A stretch of DNA of 64,000 bases, from contig NZ_JNAS01000002.1 of assembly GCF_000760115.1 (NCBI RefSeq), positions 1,173,530 to 1,237,529 of the forward strand. The letters are read 5' to 3'. This document shows, in pieces, positions 17,056 to 25,945 of this stretch (position 1 is the first letter of the stretch; each line of letters opens with the position of its first letter). Position numbers and translations under genes: made by a program. The DNA comes from Prochlorococcus marinus str. SB (lineage in GTDB: Bacteria > Cyanobacteriota > Cyanobacteriia > PCC-6307 > Cyanobiaceae). The notes under the pieces are model-generated. The model saw nothing but the letters and a program-made list of their open reading frames with translations. It was not told the origin of the DNA and ran no database searches.

Positions 17056-17784
17056 TTATTTATTTATTAGAAATTGATTTGAGATCAATTTTTGATTTTT
17101 TATGCATTTAAGTAGAGAAGGATCTTTTATCTCATTTTCTAATTTTGATAATTGTTCAAAACTATTATCATTCCAAATGCTCCCTAAAGAAAAAATTGCA
17201 TATTTAGCGATTTCTAATTCTTTATTTAAAGAATATTTATAGAGTAATTTGCAAACTATTTCGCTTTCTCTTCTTTTTAAAATAGAGATTATCTTGTAGT
17301 TGATTTTGAAATCATCGTAAATTTTTATTTGATCAATAAAAGATAATAATATTTGATCAGTTAATTGATGAGCTTTGAAATGAAGAATATTAAGACCTGC
17401 AATCCAAAAATCTATTTCGCAAATATCGAATATTTCTCTAATTAATGTAAGTTCGATTTCTCCTCCCCAGGGCTCTAAAGCATTAATTATATGAATATTT
17501 AACTTATTATTAAGATAAAGATTTTTTAGTAAAAGATCTTTTGCATTTTTTTCATTTGTTAATTTAAGGGCCTCAATAAATTCAACTTTAAGGCCAAATT
17601 TTTTTATCATCTTTTCCAGTAAAAAATATCCTTTCCTTTCTTGCATTCCTATCTTTTCCGCAATAACTTTACGAATCTCAAAAGATAATTCCAATGAATA
17701 GTAGGAAAATAGAATATCAAGATCTAATTTTTTTGAACCTAATCCATTTAAAACTTCTAATATTTCAGTTTCACTTTTGCTCAT
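17056..17784 (-). CDS. HEAT-like repeat protein next to nirA
   Basis: 242 aa, all-helical, with repeating 30-residue units (EIRKVIAEKIG, NSLNKELEIAKYAIFSLGSIW and similar) like the HEAT/PBS-lyase repeat family. It begins 10 bases after the nirA stop on the same strand, so the two are co-transcribed. The gene beside nirA in other picocyanobacteria has been called nirX, and this is probably its equivalent. A role in helping nitrite reductase is inference from position. Confidence 0.75.
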   Translation of the reverse strand: MSKSETEILEVLNGLGSKKLDLDILFSYYSLELSFEIRKVIAEKIGMQERKGYFLLEKMIKKFGLKVEFIEALKLTNEKNAKDLLLKNLYLNNKLNIHIINALEPWGGEIELTLIREIFDICEIDFWIAGLNILHFKAHQLTDQILLSFIDQIKIYDDFKINYKIISILKRRESEIVCKLLYKYSLNKELEIAKYAIFSLGSIWNDNSFEQLSKLENEIKDPSLLKCIKNQKLISNQFLINK

Positions 17785-17794
17785 TAATATATTT

Positions 17795-19318
17795 TTAGGT
17801 TTTTAACTTTGCATTAAACTTGTTGATTAAAATTTCTTTGATTAAATTATAAATTTCATGTTTACTAACTTTTTTAAATTCAGTTTCGCCTAAGGTTTGC
17901 AGGTGATCTTGTCTCCCTCCAATACTGACATTATAGCCATCCTCAGTTCCACCTCCCTCTTTTTTTACCTTTGTACCAGTCATGCCAATACCACCCATAT
18001 GAGCTTGTCCACAATTATTTGGACAACCTGTCCAATGAATTTTAACCTCCTCTGATAATTCAAGTTCTCGATCTAATTTTTCAGAAATATTCCTTGCTAT
18101 ATCTTTGGTATTTGCGAGAGCAAAGCTACAATATCTACTCCCTGTACATGAAACTGTACTCGCTGAAAAATGGGATGGATTTAATTTGAATTTATTAATA
18201 ATTTCTTCATCACCAAATTCTTCTAAAATATTATCTTTCAGGCCAACAATAATTAGATTTTGATCTTCGGTTAGTCTTACTTCACTTTGTCCATATTTTT
18301 CACTTAGTCTTGCAATTTCTTGTATGTCTTCTACACATAACCTCCCTACAGGAATATGTAATCCAGCAAAGTAAAGATTATTTTGTTTTTGTTTATTAAT
18401 CCCAAATAAACTTCTTTGTTTTTCGTTGAAAATTGAGCCTGGATCGTTCGACAAAGTTCCAAATTTTTCTTCTACAAGTTCTCTAAATTTTTCGATACCT
18501 ATAGAGTTCAAATAATATCTAAATCTTCCTTTATTTCTTAGAAATCTATCTCCATTATCTCGCCAAAGGGAACAAATAATTCCAGTTATTTTGCAAATAT
18601 CTTTTTCTTCTACCCAGACATCTAGAGGTAGAGCATAAGCATTCAAAGTTGCTGACAATATTCCTCCTACCCAGACACCAAAGCCTAATATTCCATTTTT
18701 AAAAACAGGATGAAAGATAAGATCATTATGTAGAAGAAAATTATCTTTTGCTCCTGCAACTGCAGTATTCCACTTCCTGGGTAAATTCGAGAATTCCGGG
18801 TTCCCATTACCAAAATTTGTTAAGTAATTTTCTAATTCAGAAGTATATTTTCTTGTATCTATAATTTCTTCAGGATCAATTCCCGCTAGTGGATTGCCAG
18901 TAACATTTCTTGGATTATCCATTCCAGACTGAACGGATGTAATATCAACCTCTCTAAGTCTTTTAATAATATCTGGTAGATCATTTATCAAAACCCCCCT
19001 TAATTGAATATTTTGCCTAGTTGTTATATCTGCAGAACCGTCTTCTCCGTATCTAGCAACTATCGACGCGATTACTCTCAACTGATTAGAGTTTAAAATT
19101 CCATTGGGAACTCTAAGCCTCATCATAAATCTTCCAGGAGTTTTTGGTCTCCAAAAAAGGCCATACCACTTTAAGCGCATTTGCAAATCTACTTCATCCA
19201 TCTCTTCCCACCCTTTAAGAGCATAATCATCTAACTCTTCAAAAATTTTCAGACCATCTTTCTCCGCCTTTTGCTTTTCAATCTTATTTAATTTTTTATC
19301 ATTTAAATAATATTGCAT
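17795..19318 (-). CDS. nirA: Ferredoxin-nitrite reductase NirA
   Basis: Siroheme/4Fe-4S enzyme that reduces nitrite to ammonium with six ferredoxin electrons. The four cluster ligands lie in CTGSRYC (about residues 396-402) and CPNNC (about 438-442), in the standard order. The N-terminal and middle ferrite-like repeats contain GEDGSADITTRQNIQLRG. 507 aa is full length. It heads the nirA-HEAT gene pair and completes the route from nitrate to ammonium. Confidence 0.96.
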   Translation of the reverse strand: MQYYLNDKKLNKIEKQKAEKDGLKIFEELDDYALKGWEEMDEVDLQMRLKWYGLFWRPKTPGRFMMRLRVPNGILNSNQLRVIASIVARYGEDGSADITTRQNIQLRGVLINDLPDIIKRLREVDITSVQSGMDNPRNVTGNPLAGIDPEEIIDTRKYTSELENYLTNFGNGNPEFSNLPRKWNTAVAGAKDNFLLHNDLIFHPVFKNGILGFGVWVGGILSATLNAYALPLDVWVEEKDICKITGIICSLWRDNGDRFLRNKGRFRYYLNSIGIEKFRELVEEKFGTLSNDPGSIFNEKQRSLFGINKQKQNNLYFAGLHIPVGRLCVEDIQEIARLSEKYGQSEVRLTEDQNLIIVGLKDNILEEFGDEEIINKFKLNPSHFSASTVSCTGSRYCSFALANTKDIARNISEKLDRELELSEEVKIHWTGCPNNCGQAHMGGIGMTGTKVKKEGGGTEDGYNVSIGGRQDHLQTLGETEFKKVSKHEIYNLIKEILINKFNAKLKT

Positions 19319-19363
19319 ATTAATTTTTATTCATTTATTTCTCTAAAATTTTAGACAATTTAA

Positions 19364-19379
19364 TGTTTCCTCATATACA
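19364..19379. promoter_or_regulatory. Near-consensus NtcA-like site upstream of nirA
   Basis: TGTTTCCTCATATACA keeps seven of the eight bases of TGTA-N8-TACA, about 45 bases before the nirA start. The -10 spacing is not canonical, so this is only a candidate. Confidence 0.3.
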
Positions 19380-19481
19380 AATGTCAATAAATATTGATTA
19401 TTTATTTTTGAAACCGAATTCCATATTTTAGGAAACTCTTAAGCTCATAAAAACATAAAGGCTTTTTCTTGGCCGGAGCAC

Positions 19482-19751
19482 TTATCCGTAATTATGAGAT
19501 ACTTCTGTCCAACCTTTTTGGTGAAGTTCGTGCCACTTTTCCCAGGCTGACTCAATGTTGAGTTTTTCAGAGGATTTGTACCCCCCTGGTTCTCCAAGAT
19601 GATTTGTGTAGAAAAGATGAGTATGAATTTTTAAATTAGGTTTAGGAGAATTTTTGCATTCTTCGAAAAAGATCATTCTGCTGCCTTCGGGATTTAATAG
19701 ACATCCGTTTGGCATGCTAGTGCTACAACCAAATGAGTAATTAGGCTTCAT
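19482..19751 (-). CDS. DUF1651-like small protein, 89 aa
   Basis: Starts MKPNYSFGCSTSMPNGC and ends with ESAWEKWHELHQKGW then TEV, the A-x2-W/Y-x2-L-x3-GW end typical of the picocyanobacterial DUF1651-like group. Other members are at 32670, 35428 and 60621. Contains several Cys and His. Function unknown. It lies upstream of nirA on the same strand but with a 163-base gap. Confidence 0.65.
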   Translation of the reverse strand: MKPNYSFGCSTSMPNGCLLNPEGSRMIFFEECKNSPKPNLKIHTHLFYTNHLGEPGGYKSSEKLNIESAWEKWHELHQKGWTEVSHNYG

Positions 19752-19901
19752 GCTTTCACATTAAAAGACTATTTGAGCGTTAATACATTTGTACTATAAA
19801 TTAGATTCTTTATGTTTTGTTGTCAATCATTTTAGGGCAATGTACTTATTTACTAATAATTATTTTGTTTTTTAATAAATAAAGATAATCTTGTGGAGCT
19901 T

Positions 19902-20084
19902 ATGAATTACAGGGAAGATTTAGAAATCAAACTACAAAAAGTAACACTTGCGATACAGGAGGTTGTAGAGGATGTCTATAAAACCGAACAAGAAAAGCAA
20001 AAAATTATTGGCAAACTGATTGACTTTAAAGAATCAATAATATCAAAAGGTATTGAACTTCATATTGATTTAGAAGCAGCCTAG
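19902..20084 (+). CDS. Small coiled-coil protein, 60 aa
   Basis: A GGAG ribosome-binding site six bases before the ATG at 19902 decides this start over the in-frame GTG nine bases upstream. The product (MNYREDLEIKLQKVTLAIQE onward) is almost entirely amphipathic helix with heptad-like Leu/Ile spacing. Function unknown. Confidence 0.6.
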   Translation: MNYREDLEIKLQKVTLAIQEVVEDVYKTEQEKQKIIGKLIDFKESIISKGIELHIDLEAA

Positions 20085-20157
20085 AAATATTGCATATCTC
20101 GTGAATATTTAATAACTTTTAGAATATTGGTATTTACAAAGAAGGTTTATCTATCAA

Positions 20158-20319
20158 ATGCAGCCTGGAACTTTTGAATTATTGATTCTAGTATTTATCT
20201 TTTTAGGTCTTCAAGCTTGGTGGATTATCCCAATAGTTAATAAGAATAATAAATTAAATAAGAGAGGTAAGGATCTAAGAGAGGAAATTAAGCAATTAGA
20301 AAAATTATATAAAAAATAA
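20158..20319 (+). CDS. Small N-anchored membrane protein, 53 aa
   Basis: MQPGTFELLILVFIFLGLQA gives one membrane helix, followed by a basic helical tail (DLREEIKQLEKLYKK). The layout resembles small photosynthesis-membrane proteins, but the family is not recognised. It ends 46 bases before the convergent selO gene. Confidence 0.55.
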   Translation: MQPGTFELLILVFIFLGLQAWWIIPIVNKNNKLNKRGKDLREEIKQLEKLYKK

Positions 20320-20365
20320 CTATGATTTTTCTCAAAGTGGTTCAGTCTGCAGGAGGATTGAACTT

Positions 20366-22072
20366 TTATGAAGAACAGCTGTAGTGAGATACGCCTCCAT
20401 AGTTAAAATACTTGCTTGGCTTTAGTCGATTATATTTTTGATCTATTTCAGAGGGTTGTTCTAAATATGGATTGCTAAAGACATCTTGTAACTCTTTTAT
20501 TTTTTTATAATTTCCTTTTTCAGCATCATCATATGCGTGAACGACCATCCATTCGCGCCAAGTATAGACTGGATTAAGGGATTTCATTGAAGCCGATTTC
20601 GCTTTGATATTCCCCTCTTTATTCAAGATTGATCGCCAGTTTTCAAGCCATACTTCCCACCTATTATTGAGCTCATCATTAATTGGAAAATAGAAACTGT
20701 TTTTTAAAGAATCTAAGTTATCAGGTATTTCAGAGAGTTTACGGAACAAAATTGTATAGTCTGCTTTTGAAATGACCATAAGATTAAAAAATTCATTTAT
20801 TAAAGTTTCGCTGTAATGTTCTAAACCAAGCTTGTTTGCCCACATTTTCTTCAATTCTTTGTTCATAAATTCTGAAAAATCCTTTTCGATTTGTTCTAAC
20901 TCTTCTTGATCTTGAGTGCTTTCTGAAAGTAACGGACTAAGAGAAGAACAAAATGTTTTAAAGTTGATTGCCCCAGCAGAGGGTTGGTTAAAAAATGAGA
21001 AATGTTCACCTCCACCTGTCCAAGGTTGAAATCTTGGATCAAATAATTCACAGAATCCAAAGGGTCCATAATCCAAGGTATAACCTCCAGCAGCACAATT
21101 ATCACTATTGAAGTTACCCTGGCAATAACCAACCCGCATCCAGTTGGCTATAAGTGATATAAGTCTTGATCTGTATAAAGAAGCCAGTTTTATTACCTTA
21201 CTTTCAATTGAAATCTCATATTCAATTTCATTTTTATAATTTCTATCAATAAGATGTTGAACTATCATCTTTAGTTCATTGAGGGCCTTATCATGCGCAT
21301 TGTTACGAACGCGTCTTGCAAAAAGTTCAATCTGGCCTACACGTAAAAATGATGGAGCGACTCTCGTAGTTATTGCCGCTTGATTATCAATCATGATGTC
21401 AGGTTCAAAATATCTGGACCCTTTGGAATACCACGGTCTTCTAACTATTTCTGAACGTGAGACAAAAAGTGTTAAAGATCTTGTGGTAGGGATTCCCAAG
21501 GAATCCATTAATTCCTGTGCAAGAAATTCTCGAACGCTAGACCTTAAGACAGCTCTACCATCTCCTCCACGACAGTAGGGAGTTGTACCTCCTCCTTTAA
21601 GTTGCATTTCCATTCTTTTACCATTGAATAAACCTTCAAAAACAGAAATTGCTCTGCCATCTCCATAACCATTACCAGTACCAAAGGGACATTGTTGGGT
21701 ATATTCAGTCCCGTAAATTGATAATGCATAACCTGTTGCCCAACCAAAAGGTCTCATTGGATAATTAGCAACAGAAATATCACCTGAGAAAAAACGACAA
21801 AAATTCTTGTCTTTAGTAAGATCTGAGCTTAGTCTTAGTTCTTTAAAAAGTTTGTCGCTATGGGAAATATATTCTGGTTCTGGAATAGCAGTTGGAACAA
21901 CTGGTACGTAATGACCTGAATATACTGAACGCGGCTTATGATCATTTCCATCTTCTGTTGATTGAGGATCTGCTTTAAGAGAATTCATAAAAGAATAGTC
22001 AGATAGTTGAGAAAATTCATAAAAATTTTCTGTAAGCTTTCCTTTTGATGAATCAGATTTTGTTGGCATCAA
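20366..22072 (-). CDS. selO: Protein adenylyltransferase SelO (YdiU/UPF0061)
   Basis: Pseudokinase-fold enzyme that AMPylates protein hydroxyl groups. Diagnostic block: LKGGGTTPYCRGGDGRAVLR followed by SSVREFLAQELMDSLGIPTT (about residues 150-190). The active-site stretch DNCAAGGYTLDYGPFGF (about 325-341) and the C-terminal Cys in HYSCSS, the SelO redox position, are also present. 568 aa is a full-length bacterial form. It is alone on its strand, with no operon partner. Confidence 0.93.
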   Translation of the reverse strand: MMPTKSDSSKGKLTENFYEFSQLSDYSFMNSLKADPQSTEDGNDHKPRSVYSGHYVPVVPTAIPEPEYISHSDKLFKELRLSSDLTKDKNFCRFFSGDISVANYPMRPFGWATGYALSIYGTEYTQQCPFGTGNGYGDGRAISVFEGLFNGKRMEMQLKGGGTTPYCRGGDGRAVLRSSVREFLAQELMDSLGIPTTRSLTLFVSRSEIVRRPWYSKGSRYFEPDIMIDNQAAITTRVAPSFLRVGQIELFARRVRNNAHDKALNELKMIVQHLIDRNYKNEIEYEISIESKVIKLASLYRSRLISLIANWMRVGYCQGNFNSDNCAAGGYTLDYGPFGFCELFDPRFQPWTGGGEHFSFFNQPSAGAINFKTFCSSLSPLLSESTQDQEELEQIEKDFSEFMNKELKKMWANKLGLEHYSETLINEFFNLMVISKADYTILFRKLSEIPDNLDSLKNSFYFPINDELNNRWEVWLENWRSILNKEGNIKAKSASMKSLNPVYTWREWMVVHAYDDAEKGNYKKIKELQDVFSNPYLEQPSEIDQKYNRLKPSKYFNYGGVSHYSCSS

Positions 22073-22275
22073 ATTTGTTATTTATTCTTATAGGCGTTCT
22101 AATTTCTTTAAATTAAACACCTAATTGTATCTTATATAGATTTTATTAGGGATGGCTTTTTGGCTATAATTTTGAGATTAGATAGAAATGAAAAATTAAT
22201 ATTTGCCAAAAAAAGTCTGCAGTAAAACATTTTTAGGAAAAAGATTTAAAATCTAAAAAACATCTTATTTCTACT

Positions 22276-22557
22276 ATGACTATTGAAACGACTATTCTTG
22301 ATTTTCAAATAAGTAATACGTTTGAACAATATGAATCTCATATGAATGCTGAGGAACAACAGTCTATGTTTAAAGAAATGGGAGTTAAAACATTTTATAT
22401 TGGTAAATCATTAGATGATCCTCAAAGGGCAACTGTAATTTTTCAAGGACCAGAAAATGTTCTATATGATATTTTTATGAATCCTGAAACAAAACCTATT
22501 GTTGAAGCTTCAGGCCATATTTATAAGGGTACAAAAATATCTCGTTGGATTTCTTGA
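22276..22557 (+). CDS. DUF3764 family protein, 93 aa
   Basis: Matches the picocyanobacterial DUF3764 pattern: an ISNTFEQYESHM start, a YIGKSLDDPQRATVIFQGPE middle and a SGHIYKGTKISRWIS end. The family is thought to be a ferredoxin-like dimeric alpha/beta barrel. A paralogue is at 26557. Function unknown. Followed 15 bases later by the next small gene, probably on the same transcript. Confidence 0.8.
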   Translation: MTIETTILDFQISNTFEQYESHMNAEEQQSMFKEMGVKTFYIGKSLDDPQRATVIFQGPENVLYDIFMNPETKPIVEASGHIYKGTKISRWIS

Positions 22558-22572
22558 GAAAATAAATCTTTT

Positions 22573-22872
22573 ATGAATTATCAACTTTTAATTGAATCAT
22601 ATTCTTTTGGGACATCCCTTTCTGATCAAGAAATAGAACTTTTAAGTCTTGAACTTGAAACTCAAATAATGAACATTAATATATCAACACAATTTGGTTG
22701 TTTTAATTCGGCTCCCTCCCATATTTGCGAAGGTCTTAATTTAAAAAAAGATACTTACTGGATAATGTGCCTTGCTGAAATATTAGATTTACACAAGCCC
22801 CCCAAATTTGGGAAAACGAAAAGTGTTGAGGTTTTCGATTTACTTCTTGAAAAAGGACTTGTTATTGGATAA
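22573..22872 (+). CDS. Conserved small protein, 99 aa
   Basis: Mostly helical; the segment HICEGLNLKKDTYWIMCLAE then ILD shares an I-C-W-C-A-L-D spacing with the protein at 6373. Function unknown. Lies directly after the DUF3764 gene. Confidence 0.65.
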   Translation: MNYQLLIESYSFGTSLSDQEIELLSLELETQIMNINISTQFGCFNSAPSHICEGLNLKKDTYWIMCLAEILDLHKPPKFGKTKSVEVFDLLLEKGLVIG

Positions 22873-22952
22873 TTATTTAATTATTTGAGTATTAAAAAAA
22901 TAAGTTGTTTTTTCTTTATTCTGATAGCATTAATCTAGGGTCAGTTAAATAA

Positions 22953-23309
22953 ATGAAAGATTCTACTGAATTGATATTGGGAAATATTATTAAGCTAACC
23001 AGATCAAGTGAAACGAAATTTAAACTAGGAAATTTTAAAGGTGCAATAGATGACAGAATGGAGGCTAATGCAATATTGAAATCCAAATCTTGTAATGAAA
23101 AAATTATTGAAAAATATAGAGAAGAATTATCTAGATTGTATTCCTCAAAATTTGATCTTATATTCGATCATAAGCTGAAAATTGATGAAATAAAGAGAAA
23201 TCAAATAGTAAAAATGCTTGAACAAAAAAGTAAGAAAAAATTAAAAATTCTTGATTATAAAGGAGCAATAAAAGCCTTTAGAAGGGCAGAAAAATATTTT
23301 TCAAATTAA
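22953..23309 (+). CDS. TPR-like helical protein, 118 aa
   Basis: Two helical hairpins of TPR character are visible: FKLGNFKGAIDDRMEANAIL near the start and LKILDYKGAIKAFRRAEKYF at the end. Both share the [NY][FY]KGAI-x5-R pattern. Cytoplasmic and very basic. It may be a small scaffold; no partner is evident. Confidence 0.6.
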   Translation: MKDSTELILGNIIKLTRSSETKFKLGNFKGAIDDRMEANAILKSKSCNEKIIEKYREELSRLYSSKFDLIFDHKLKIDEIKRNQIVKMLEQKSKKKLKILDYKGAIKAFRRAEKYFSN

Positions 23310-23438
23310 AATCAATATAAAACTAAGAGTTTTTATAAGACAATTCAAATTTATAATTTTGAAAATATAAATAATGAAAGGGTTGATTTTTTTTTCAGAA
23401 TTCGTTTCTTTAAAGATATATCATTTTTAGTACTACTC

Positions 23439-23552
23439 ATGGTTATGCCCCAATCTACCTTGGAAAGCTTATTATTTTTTTTGATACTTTCTCTTGTTGC
23501 AACTTACATTGTTAATTTAAAGTATTCATCAAAACTAAAAATACAGAAGTAG
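23439..23552 (+). CDS. Very small membrane protein, 37 aa
   Basis: MVMPQSTLESLLFFLILSLV begins a single membrane helix with a basic tail (KLKIQK). The Met at residue 3 is an equal start. The segment around LESLLFFLIL resembles the decayed frame at 56944-57086. Size and layout are typical of small photosystem subunits, but the identity is unknown. Confidence 0.4.
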   Translation: MVMPQSTLESLLFFLILSLVATYIVNLKYSSKLKIQK

Positions 23553-23582
23553 TTTCTTATTTATCTTTTGTCTTAATTAGAT

Positions 23583-23780
23583 TTATTTCCTTGGATCACT
23601 CCATGTCTCTTTGTATAACCAGCTCAAAAAAGTAAGAGTAAGTATATTACCAAATGCATAACTTATTCCTAATAATGGGTCATAAATATTGGCAATAATT
23701 GTCGACATAATAAATATTATTAGCCCTGCGATAGCCAAATCCTGAATAGGCAAATCTTTTAAATTAATAGAACTAATCAT
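23583..23780 (-). CDS. Small membrane protein, 65 aa
   Basis: Two hydrophobic helices (about residues 12-31 and 36-55), ending LYKETWSDPRK. No family recognised. Confidence 0.55.
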   Translation of the reverse strand: MISSINLKDLPIQDLAIAGLIIFIMSTIIANIYDPLLGISYAFGNILTLTFLSWLYKETWSDPRK

Positions 23781-24247
23781 TTTATCATTGTAAATAATAG
23801 ATTAAAAATTATAAACCCACATACAGAATTATTTACTTATTGGTTTTTACTTACTTTGAGTTCTTTTAAGAGAAGGATTAGATTATCATCCTATTTAAAA
23901 ATCTTTATTTACTAAAAACTTTAAATAAATATATAAATTAAATAAACAATTTATACACGAGAATGATTTATTTATATCAATTTGAGATTGGGAAAAAAGA
24001 TATAGTTTTAAGAGTTTGTTTTTAAGAATTTGGAAAACTTTAGTTATTATGAATATCTTAATTCAATCTCATTTCATCCCCCGGTGATGATAATAACTAC
24101 ATTAGTTTTCTTTTATATAAGGAGAAAAATTTTGTTGAAGGGTGAAAAGCATTAGTAATTTATTTGATAAATGTATTTTTTAAAGAGTCGAAAATAAAAT
24201 AAAGAAAGCAAATTAAGAAAACAATTACATATATAGAATCCATTTAA
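23781..24247. other. Gene-poor stretch
   Basis: About 470 very AT-rich bases. Only tiny frames are present, for example 12 and 22 codons near 24050-24155 joined by TGATG. No hairpin or operator stands out. Confidence 0.4.
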
Positions 24248-24613
24248 CTAACTAATCGATGTAATAGAACTACTTAATCCATAAGTGAGAAATATAAAAC
24301 TTGCAAATGTTACTCCAATCATTACTGTTGTATAGAGTTTATTTAATGTGAAATTATTGCTTGATGAAAAATCTGCCACAACTAAATTTTTCATTGAATA
24401 TTTATCCCTACTTTTGAAATTATTACTTTTAACCAAGCTGCCTAAAATGGGTTCGGTTGAAATATTCAATTCTTGATTGATAACTGAATTTAAACCTTTA
24501 TCTTCATTAAAGAATTTTGGGAACATATAAGTATGCCACAATGTTATTACTGCAAACCAAAAAAGAAGGCTTACACCTGCTATTCCAAAAAGTAAAAATC
24601 TAAAATTTTCCAT
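24248..24613 (-). CDS. Membrane protein with two helices, 121 aa
   Basis: An N-terminal helix (LLFGIAGVSLLFWFAVITLW) and a C-terminal helix (TVMIGVTFASFIFLTYGL) flank a polar loop of about 65 residues. Topology is like a small bitopic or hairpin protein. No motif recognised. Confidence 0.6.
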   Translation of the reverse strand: MENFRFLLFGIAGVSLLFWFAVITLWHTYMFPKFFNEDKGLNSVINQELNISTEPILGSLVKSNNFKSRDKYSMKNLVVADFSSSNNFTLNKLYTTVMIGVTFASFIFLTYGLSSSITSIS

Positions 24614-24838
24614 ATTTTTTTAATTTTTTAATTAAATTAAATCTACATCAAACTAAATATTCAAATATTTTTATTTAAAAAATATACTTAAAAAAAATCA
24701 ATTAATCATAATTGGTTGTGATTAATGATTAAAAATAATGTTATTAAGTGTTTTTGTATAAATATAAGTTAATGATTTAATCAATTATTAATTTTAAAAG
24801 GTCAAAATAATTACCAAATTTATTATTACTTTATAGAA

Positions 24839-25135
24839 ATGGATTTTAGAGTTTTACTTGTTATTACACCAATAGTATTTTCATGGATATTTACAGTTTT
24901 TTGGTTAGGTAGATGGGATGTATTTAGATTGACACCACTTGGACTACCTAAGAAGGGAGTTGCTCCTTTCAAAAACTTTCAAGTTTGGGAAGATTCTGCA
25001 CTAGTTCCTGATACAGGCAGACCAGCAGAAGGTTATCCTGTATTTACAGTAAGAACTGCAGCTGTAAACGCTTTAGGAATCCCAACTGTTTTCTTTCTAG
25101 GAGCAATTTTGGCAATGCAGTTCAAATCTTATTAA
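24839..25135 (+). CDS. PsbY-like/PsbF-like fusion membrane protein, 98 aa
   Basis: Residues 1-30 ([16 protein letters not shown] and so on) resemble the PsbY helix. Residues 66-95 ([27 protein letters not shown]) closely match the cytochrome b559 beta subunit PsbF. The heme-ligand His of PsbF (AVHTLAVPT) is Asn77 here, so normal heme binding is not expected. A Pro-rich loop joins the two helices. It probably sits in the thylakoid near photosystem II. The next gene repeats the first helix. Confidence 0.65.
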   Translation: MDFRVLLVITPIVFSWIFTVFWLGRWDVFRLTPLGLPKKGVAPFKNFQVWEDSALVPDTGRPAEGYPVFTVRTAAVNALGIPTVFFLGAILAMQFKSY

Positions 25136-25147
25136 TTAGGTACTTTG

Positions 25148-25333
25148 ATGGATATAAGATTCTTTATTGTTGGAGCCCCCTTCGTAATTGCCTTTTTCTA
25201 TACCTTATTTTGGCTCAGAAAATGGGGTGCTTTTAAATTGTCTCATGATATTTTGTCAAAAAAAATGACTTTAAAAAATCAATCAGCAGAGCAAAGTTAT
25301 ATTTTGCAAAATATCTTTTTAACAAAAAATTAA
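25148..25333 (+). CDS. PsbY-like small membrane protein, 61 aa
   Basis: The start ATG is at 25148; the codon before it is TTG. The helix MDIRFFIVGAPFVIAFFYTL then FWLRKW follows the same MD-x-R-x4-P-x-V-x5-T-x-FWL-x2-W pattern as the first helix of the preceding gene. This suggests a local duplication without the PsbF-like part. Polar tail. Twelve bases after its neighbour, so co-transcribed. Confidence 0.55.
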   Translation: MDIRFFIVGAPFVIAFFYTLFWLRKWGAFKLSHDILSKKMTLKNQSAEQSYILQNIFLTKN

Positions 25334-25366
25334 ATTAAATTCATTTATTTTATTTACTAAATTGTC

Positions 25367-25465
25367 ATGATTCCAATAGAACAGTATTTATTTTTTGCAG
25401 TTTCTCTTTACGCTTTTTTTCATCTTTCAATAAGAATAGTAAGTGCCTTAATTAGCTTTTCCTAA
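25367..25465 (+). CDS. Very small membrane protein, 32 aa
   Basis: MIPIEQYLFFAVSLYAFFHL then SIRIVSALISFS: one helix with a short basic break. It follows the two PsbY-like genes by 33 bases. Size suits a small photosystem subunit, but identity is unknown. Confidence 0.4.
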   Translation: MIPIEQYLFFAVSLYAFFHLSIRIVSALISFS

Positions 25466-25559
25466 ATAAAATTACATAAAATATAAAACATTTATTTGTA
25501 TAAAATTAATCTTTCTAAATTAAGAAAACTATTATATAAATATAGAAGTAGATATTAGG

Positions 25560-25660
25560 GCAATCTACTAGCCGTTAGCTTTGATAAGTACGGTTTGTAA
25601 TGAGAACCTTCCTTTAACCTCATTTTCTTTTTCGCAATCTTAGAAAATGAGGTTTAAATA
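25560..25660 (+). ncRNA. Candidate small RNA ending in a long hairpin
   Basis: No ORF. A long stem (TTTAACCTCATTTTCT at 25613-25628 with AGAAAATGAGGTT at 25642-25654, one bulge) follows a mixed-composition stretch containing ACGGTTTGTAAT and precedes a T-rich run. This is consistent with a short transcript and its terminator. The 5' end is a guess. Confidence 0.4.
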
Positions 25661-25789
25661 TTTTTAGAATAGAAAATAATATTAGGTTAGAGGTCAGTAT
25701 CAAAAATAAACTCTTTCAATTAAAAAAATATCTATGCCTTTGTATATTATTTACTTTTAAAAAAATAGTTTTTTATTTATAAAGAATAT

Positions 25790-25896
25790 GTAGATATTTG
25801 GCGCATCTGCAACGGTTTACAATCCGTCTTTATGAACCTAGCCAAAAAAATATTCCTAACTACGTTTTAGTTATTTTAGTAGTTAGGAATATTTTT
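25790..25896 (+). ncRNA. Candidate small RNA with 18-bp perfect terminator stem
   Basis: The arms at 25846-25863 and 25879-25896 are perfect 18-base inverted repeats ending in T5. The preceding stretch has relatively high GC for this genome and contains ACGGTTTACAAT, close to the ACGGTTTGTAAT of the upstream candidate. No ORF. The 5' limit is uncertain. Confidence 0.45.
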
Positions 25897-25945
25897 ATTA
25901 AATATTTAAATTTTAGAGAATTTATCTCATTAATAGGAGAATTTA

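Noticed and set aside
19488..19502. GTA...TAC near the nirA side gene as an NtcA box
   Set aside because: The spacer is nine bases rather than eight and it lies in the 3' coding end of the 89-aa gene.
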